Origin: an uncultured Acidobacteriota bacterium
Lineage (GTDB): Bacteria > Acidobacteriota > Terriglobia > Terriglobales > Acidobacteriaceae
Length of the DNA: 64,000 nt
NCBI GenBank assembly: GCA_903832055.1
Contig: CAILAC010000013.1
Coordinates: forward strand, 1-64,000
Reading direction: 5' to 3'
In this document: positions 62,119 to 64,000 of the stretch, in pieces
Numbering within the stretch: position 1 is the first letter of the stretch
Layout: each line of letters starts with the position of its first letter
Position numbers and translations under genes: made by a program
Notes under the pieces: model-generated
The model's input: the letters and a program-made list of their open reading frames with translations, nothing else
The model's database searches: none
What the model was told of the DNA's origin: nothing

Positions 62119-63516
62119 CTAAAGGTTTCCAGTCAGTGTTTGCAGGTTGGCCAGGGCAGTCTGATAGCGAACAATTCCATCTTCGTGCGCGATTTCTGCG
62201 GCAGTCAAAGAGGACTGTGCATCCACAACTTCGAGCACAGTGGCCTCACCCGACGTATATCGCAGACGAGTAAGGCGAAGGCTTTCACGCGCGGTAGCGG
62301 CGCTGTCAGCCAGAGATTGCAGCTGGTCATGCGCAACCGTCGATTCGTTGTATGCCTCATCAAATTGGGCGATCAGGCGTCGCTGTGTATTGGTCAGCGC
62401 CACGCGTGCTGCCTCGCGCATGCTGGTCTTCTGCTTGATACGGTCATGGATCGAGAACCAGTCCCAGACCGGGATATCAAGGGTCGCAGAGGCCGAATAG
62501 CCCAGGTTCCGCGAGCCATCCGGTGCATGAATTGCAAATTGCTGCGAATCGATTCCGTAATTGAAGTTGAGGCTCAGGTCGGGCAGATAGCCAGCCCGCG
62601 CGCCAATCACGTCGAGCGAAGCGGCATGCAGCGTGGCCAGGGCGCTTTCAAGGTCAGGGTTATTGCGAGCAGCTGCCGCCTCGGCGTCGTTCCGGGCCGG
62701 CGGCTCCACCGGGACCGCGGGGACCAGCGTATAAGGCGTGCGCGGGTCGTCAAATAGCAGGACTCCCAGATCGAGCCGCGCTTTTTCCGCAGCCAGTCGG
62801 GCATCCGACAGGTCGCGTTGACGCTGCTGGGCTGTCAGCTGCGCCTTGATGACATCTGCATGGGCTGCCTCGCGCGCGTTTTCCCGATGCAGGGTGAGGT
62901 TGGTAAAGTCAGTGGATTCATCAACAGCGCGCTGGGCGACGGCGAGCTTCTGGTCCCCGGCAAGCGCGCTGTAATACAGCGTCACCACGGCTGCGACCAG
63001 GCCCCGGCGGGCAACTTCAAGCCCAGCCCGCGCGATAGATGCAGCCGCCGATGCACGAGCGACCGCCGTAATTCCCTGTAGCCCGATGGTCTCTGAAGCG
63101 ACACCCTGACTCGTGTACTCATGTACCGCGTTGCCGCCGATGAAGCGCGGTGGTTGATTGGTGTCTACCCCAGCCGCGTGATGTGGCTCAATGTAAAGAA
63201 ACTGGTTGTGGTACACGACGCTTGGCAGCACCGCCGCCCGGGCGAGTGCAAGGTCGAGCTTTGCGACTCTGGCGGCAGACACGGCCGCCGCAAAGTTGGG
63301 CTCATTGGCCCGCGCGCGGCGAATTGCTTCTTCCAGCGTGATGGATTCGCCCGGCTTCGCAGACGCCGCCGTTACTTGCGCCGCCTGTGTTGCCGCGGAC
63401 GCGTCAATGCTCTGCGCCACAGAACTGACGCAGAGCAATGACGAAAGGACAACCGGGCAGGCGCCCATCAAAAGAGCGCCGGTCCGGACAATCGAATTGA
63501 TTCGAAAACTATTCAT
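62119..63516 (-). CDS. TolC-family outer-membrane efflux protein
   Basis: A 465-residue outer-membrane factor. The signal peptide (about 1-33) is followed by two repeats of the long-helix/beta pattern, e.g. EEAIRRARANEPNF and ALVTTLYYSAL-like VVTLYYSALAGDQKL in the first and TLHAASLDVIGARAGYLPDLSLN in the second. It would form the trimeric exit duct for the pump. ATG 63516 is the correct start; the frame is open to 63720, but that part is Arg-rich and not signal-like. It overlaps the upstream YncE-like gene by eight bases and is followed by the adaptor after three. Confidence 0.92.
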   Translation of the reverse strand: MNSFRINSIVRTGALLMGACPVVLSSLLCVSSVAQSIDASAATQAAQVTAASAKPGESITLEEAIRRARANEPNFAAAVSAARVAKLDLALARAAVLPSVVYHNQFLYIEPHHAAGVDTNQPPRFIGGNAVHEYTSQGVASETIGLQGITAVARASAAASIARAGLEVARRGLVAAVVTLYYSALAGDQKLAVAQRAVDESTDFTNLTLHRENAREAAHADVIKAQLTAQQRQRDLSDARLAAEKARLDLGVLLFDDPRTPYTLVPAVPVEPPARNDAEAAAARNNPDLESALATLHAASLDVIGARAGYLPDLSLNFNYGIDSQQFAIHAPDGSRNLGYSASATLDIPVWDWFSIHDRIKQKTSMREAARVALTNTQRRLIAQFDEAYNESTVAHDQLQSLADSAATARESLRLTRLRYTSGEATVLEVVDAQSSLTAAEIAHEDGIVRYQTALANLQTLTGNL

Positions 63517-64000
63517 GACCCGCGACGAGAACAACAAAGGTATTGGGCAGAACCGACGGCCAGGGCCGTGGATTCGCTGCCGTTGGGGCGGGCGGCGGGC
63601 CAAACTTGGCCGCAACCAGAAAGGCTCGGCCGGTAGCCTCGTCAAATGCCATCGTGCGTGCGCTCTTCTGCGTAGGCAAGGTCTGCACCGTTTTATAGCT
63701 GGTGTTGCTGGCATCGACAATGCTCATCGTGCCTTCACCATTTGAAGAGAAGACCAGCTTGTGTTTCGCGTCATAGCTGACGGCGTCCGGGCCATCTCCG
63801 ATTGCCGGGGTGGCGAGCAGTTTGCCAGTGTTGTAGTCCACAACTGCCATCTTTTTGCCATCGCAGACAGCAAAGAGGCGGTGCCCTTCAAGGTCGATCG
63901 CCAGACCCGATGGAGAATCGCAGGCGGGCCAGGTTGCTGTCACTTTCTGGGTCTTCGCATCGATGCGAACAATGGAGTTCTTGTCTTCGATATTGTCGTA
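63509..64000 (-). CDS. YncE-like beta-propeller protein (partial, C-terminal end)
   Basis: The last 163 codons of a protein whose 5' part lies beyond the window. Repeated blades such as PSGLAIDLEGHRLFAVCDG, AVVDYNTGKLL and GPDAVSYDAKHKLVFSSNGE are typical of YVTN/YncE-family seven-bladed propellers, which are usually periplasmic. It is upstream of the tolC gene, overlapping it by eight bases, so it belongs to the efflux operon. Its function in such operons is not known. Confidence 0.85.
   Translation of the reverse strand, partial: YDNIEDKNSIVRIDAKTQKVTATWPACDSPSGLAIDLEGHRLFAVCDGKKMAVVDYNTGKLLATPAIGDGPDAVSYDAKHKLVFSSNGEGTMSIVDASNTSYKTVQTLPTQKSARTMAFDEATGRAFLVAAKFGPPPAPTAANPRPWPSVLPNTFVVLVAGHE

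Overview
The window looks like a chromosome segment of an Acidobacteriota bacterium, probably of the Terriglobia/Acidobacteriaceae type. The main clue is a 1382-residue TonB-dependent receptor with an N-terminal carboxypeptidase-regulatory-like domain (the Oar-like architecture that is expanded in that phylum). Moderately high GC, a Gram-negative envelope (LpxD, two TonB receptors, an RND-TolC pump, a PagL-like protein) and several secreted proteins of no recognised family agree with this. The assignment is inference; there is no rRNA in the window.

Layout. 1-270: tRNA-Arg(CCU) preceded by a 91-bp tandem repeat that carries copies of the tRNA 5' end. 300-7640: sigma70-type promoter, cobalamin riboswitch and a BtuB-like receptor, then the large Oar-like receptor. 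7670-11050: a TetR regulator and a family GH2 beta-galactosidase-like enzyme, with a promoter overlapping an inverted repeat. 11300-13600: groES-groEL under a CIRCE element. 13845-17389: secreted protein, SDR reductase, SpoIIE-type phosphatase, and a membrane protein/XRE regulator pair. 17408-24699: purQ-cpsB, a VapBC-type toxin-antitoxin pair, a UPF0548 protein, a GH31 alpha-glucosidase and a frame-disrupted 7TM-GGDEF gene. 24862-36950: yebC, PagL-like protein, glutamate formimidoyltransferase, MASE1-PAS-GGDEF cyclase, lpxD, a CCA-adding-enzyme homologue with a degenerate active site and long acidic tail, a C45/Ntn hydrolase and small proteins. 37194-45557: dnaE, aldo/keto reductase, accA, a CPBP-like protein without its catalytic glutamates, a secreted protein with a BamE-like segment, and a zinc-ribbon protein. 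45614-52073: DinB-like protein, ymdB-lysS, atpZ-atpI-atpB-atpE without the other ATP synthase genes, and a sugar transferase. 52130-57614: histidine-degradation operon hutF-hutU-hutI plus an M20 hydrolase. 57698-64000: a YncE-like/TolC/adaptor/RND permease operon.

How the parts fit. HutU and HutI convert urocanate to formiminoglutamate. HutF converts that to formylglutamate, and the M20 enzyme in the same operon is a candidate for the last step normally done by HutG. The glutamate formimidoyltransferase 25 kb away would be a second, folate-linked outlet for formiminoglutamate. No histidine ammonia-lyase is in the window. Carbohydrate use is represented by GH2 and GH31 enzymes and the Oar-like receptor; cyclic-di-GMP signalling by two GGDEF genes.

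No obviously new multi-gene system is evident. The points most worth checking are the tRNA-linked tandem repeat, the DxD-to-ExE CCA-enzyme homologue, the M20 gene inside the hut operon, the CPBP pseudoprotease, a perfect 18-bp palindrome near tetR, and the atpB-atpE intergenic hairpin with an unusual c subunit.
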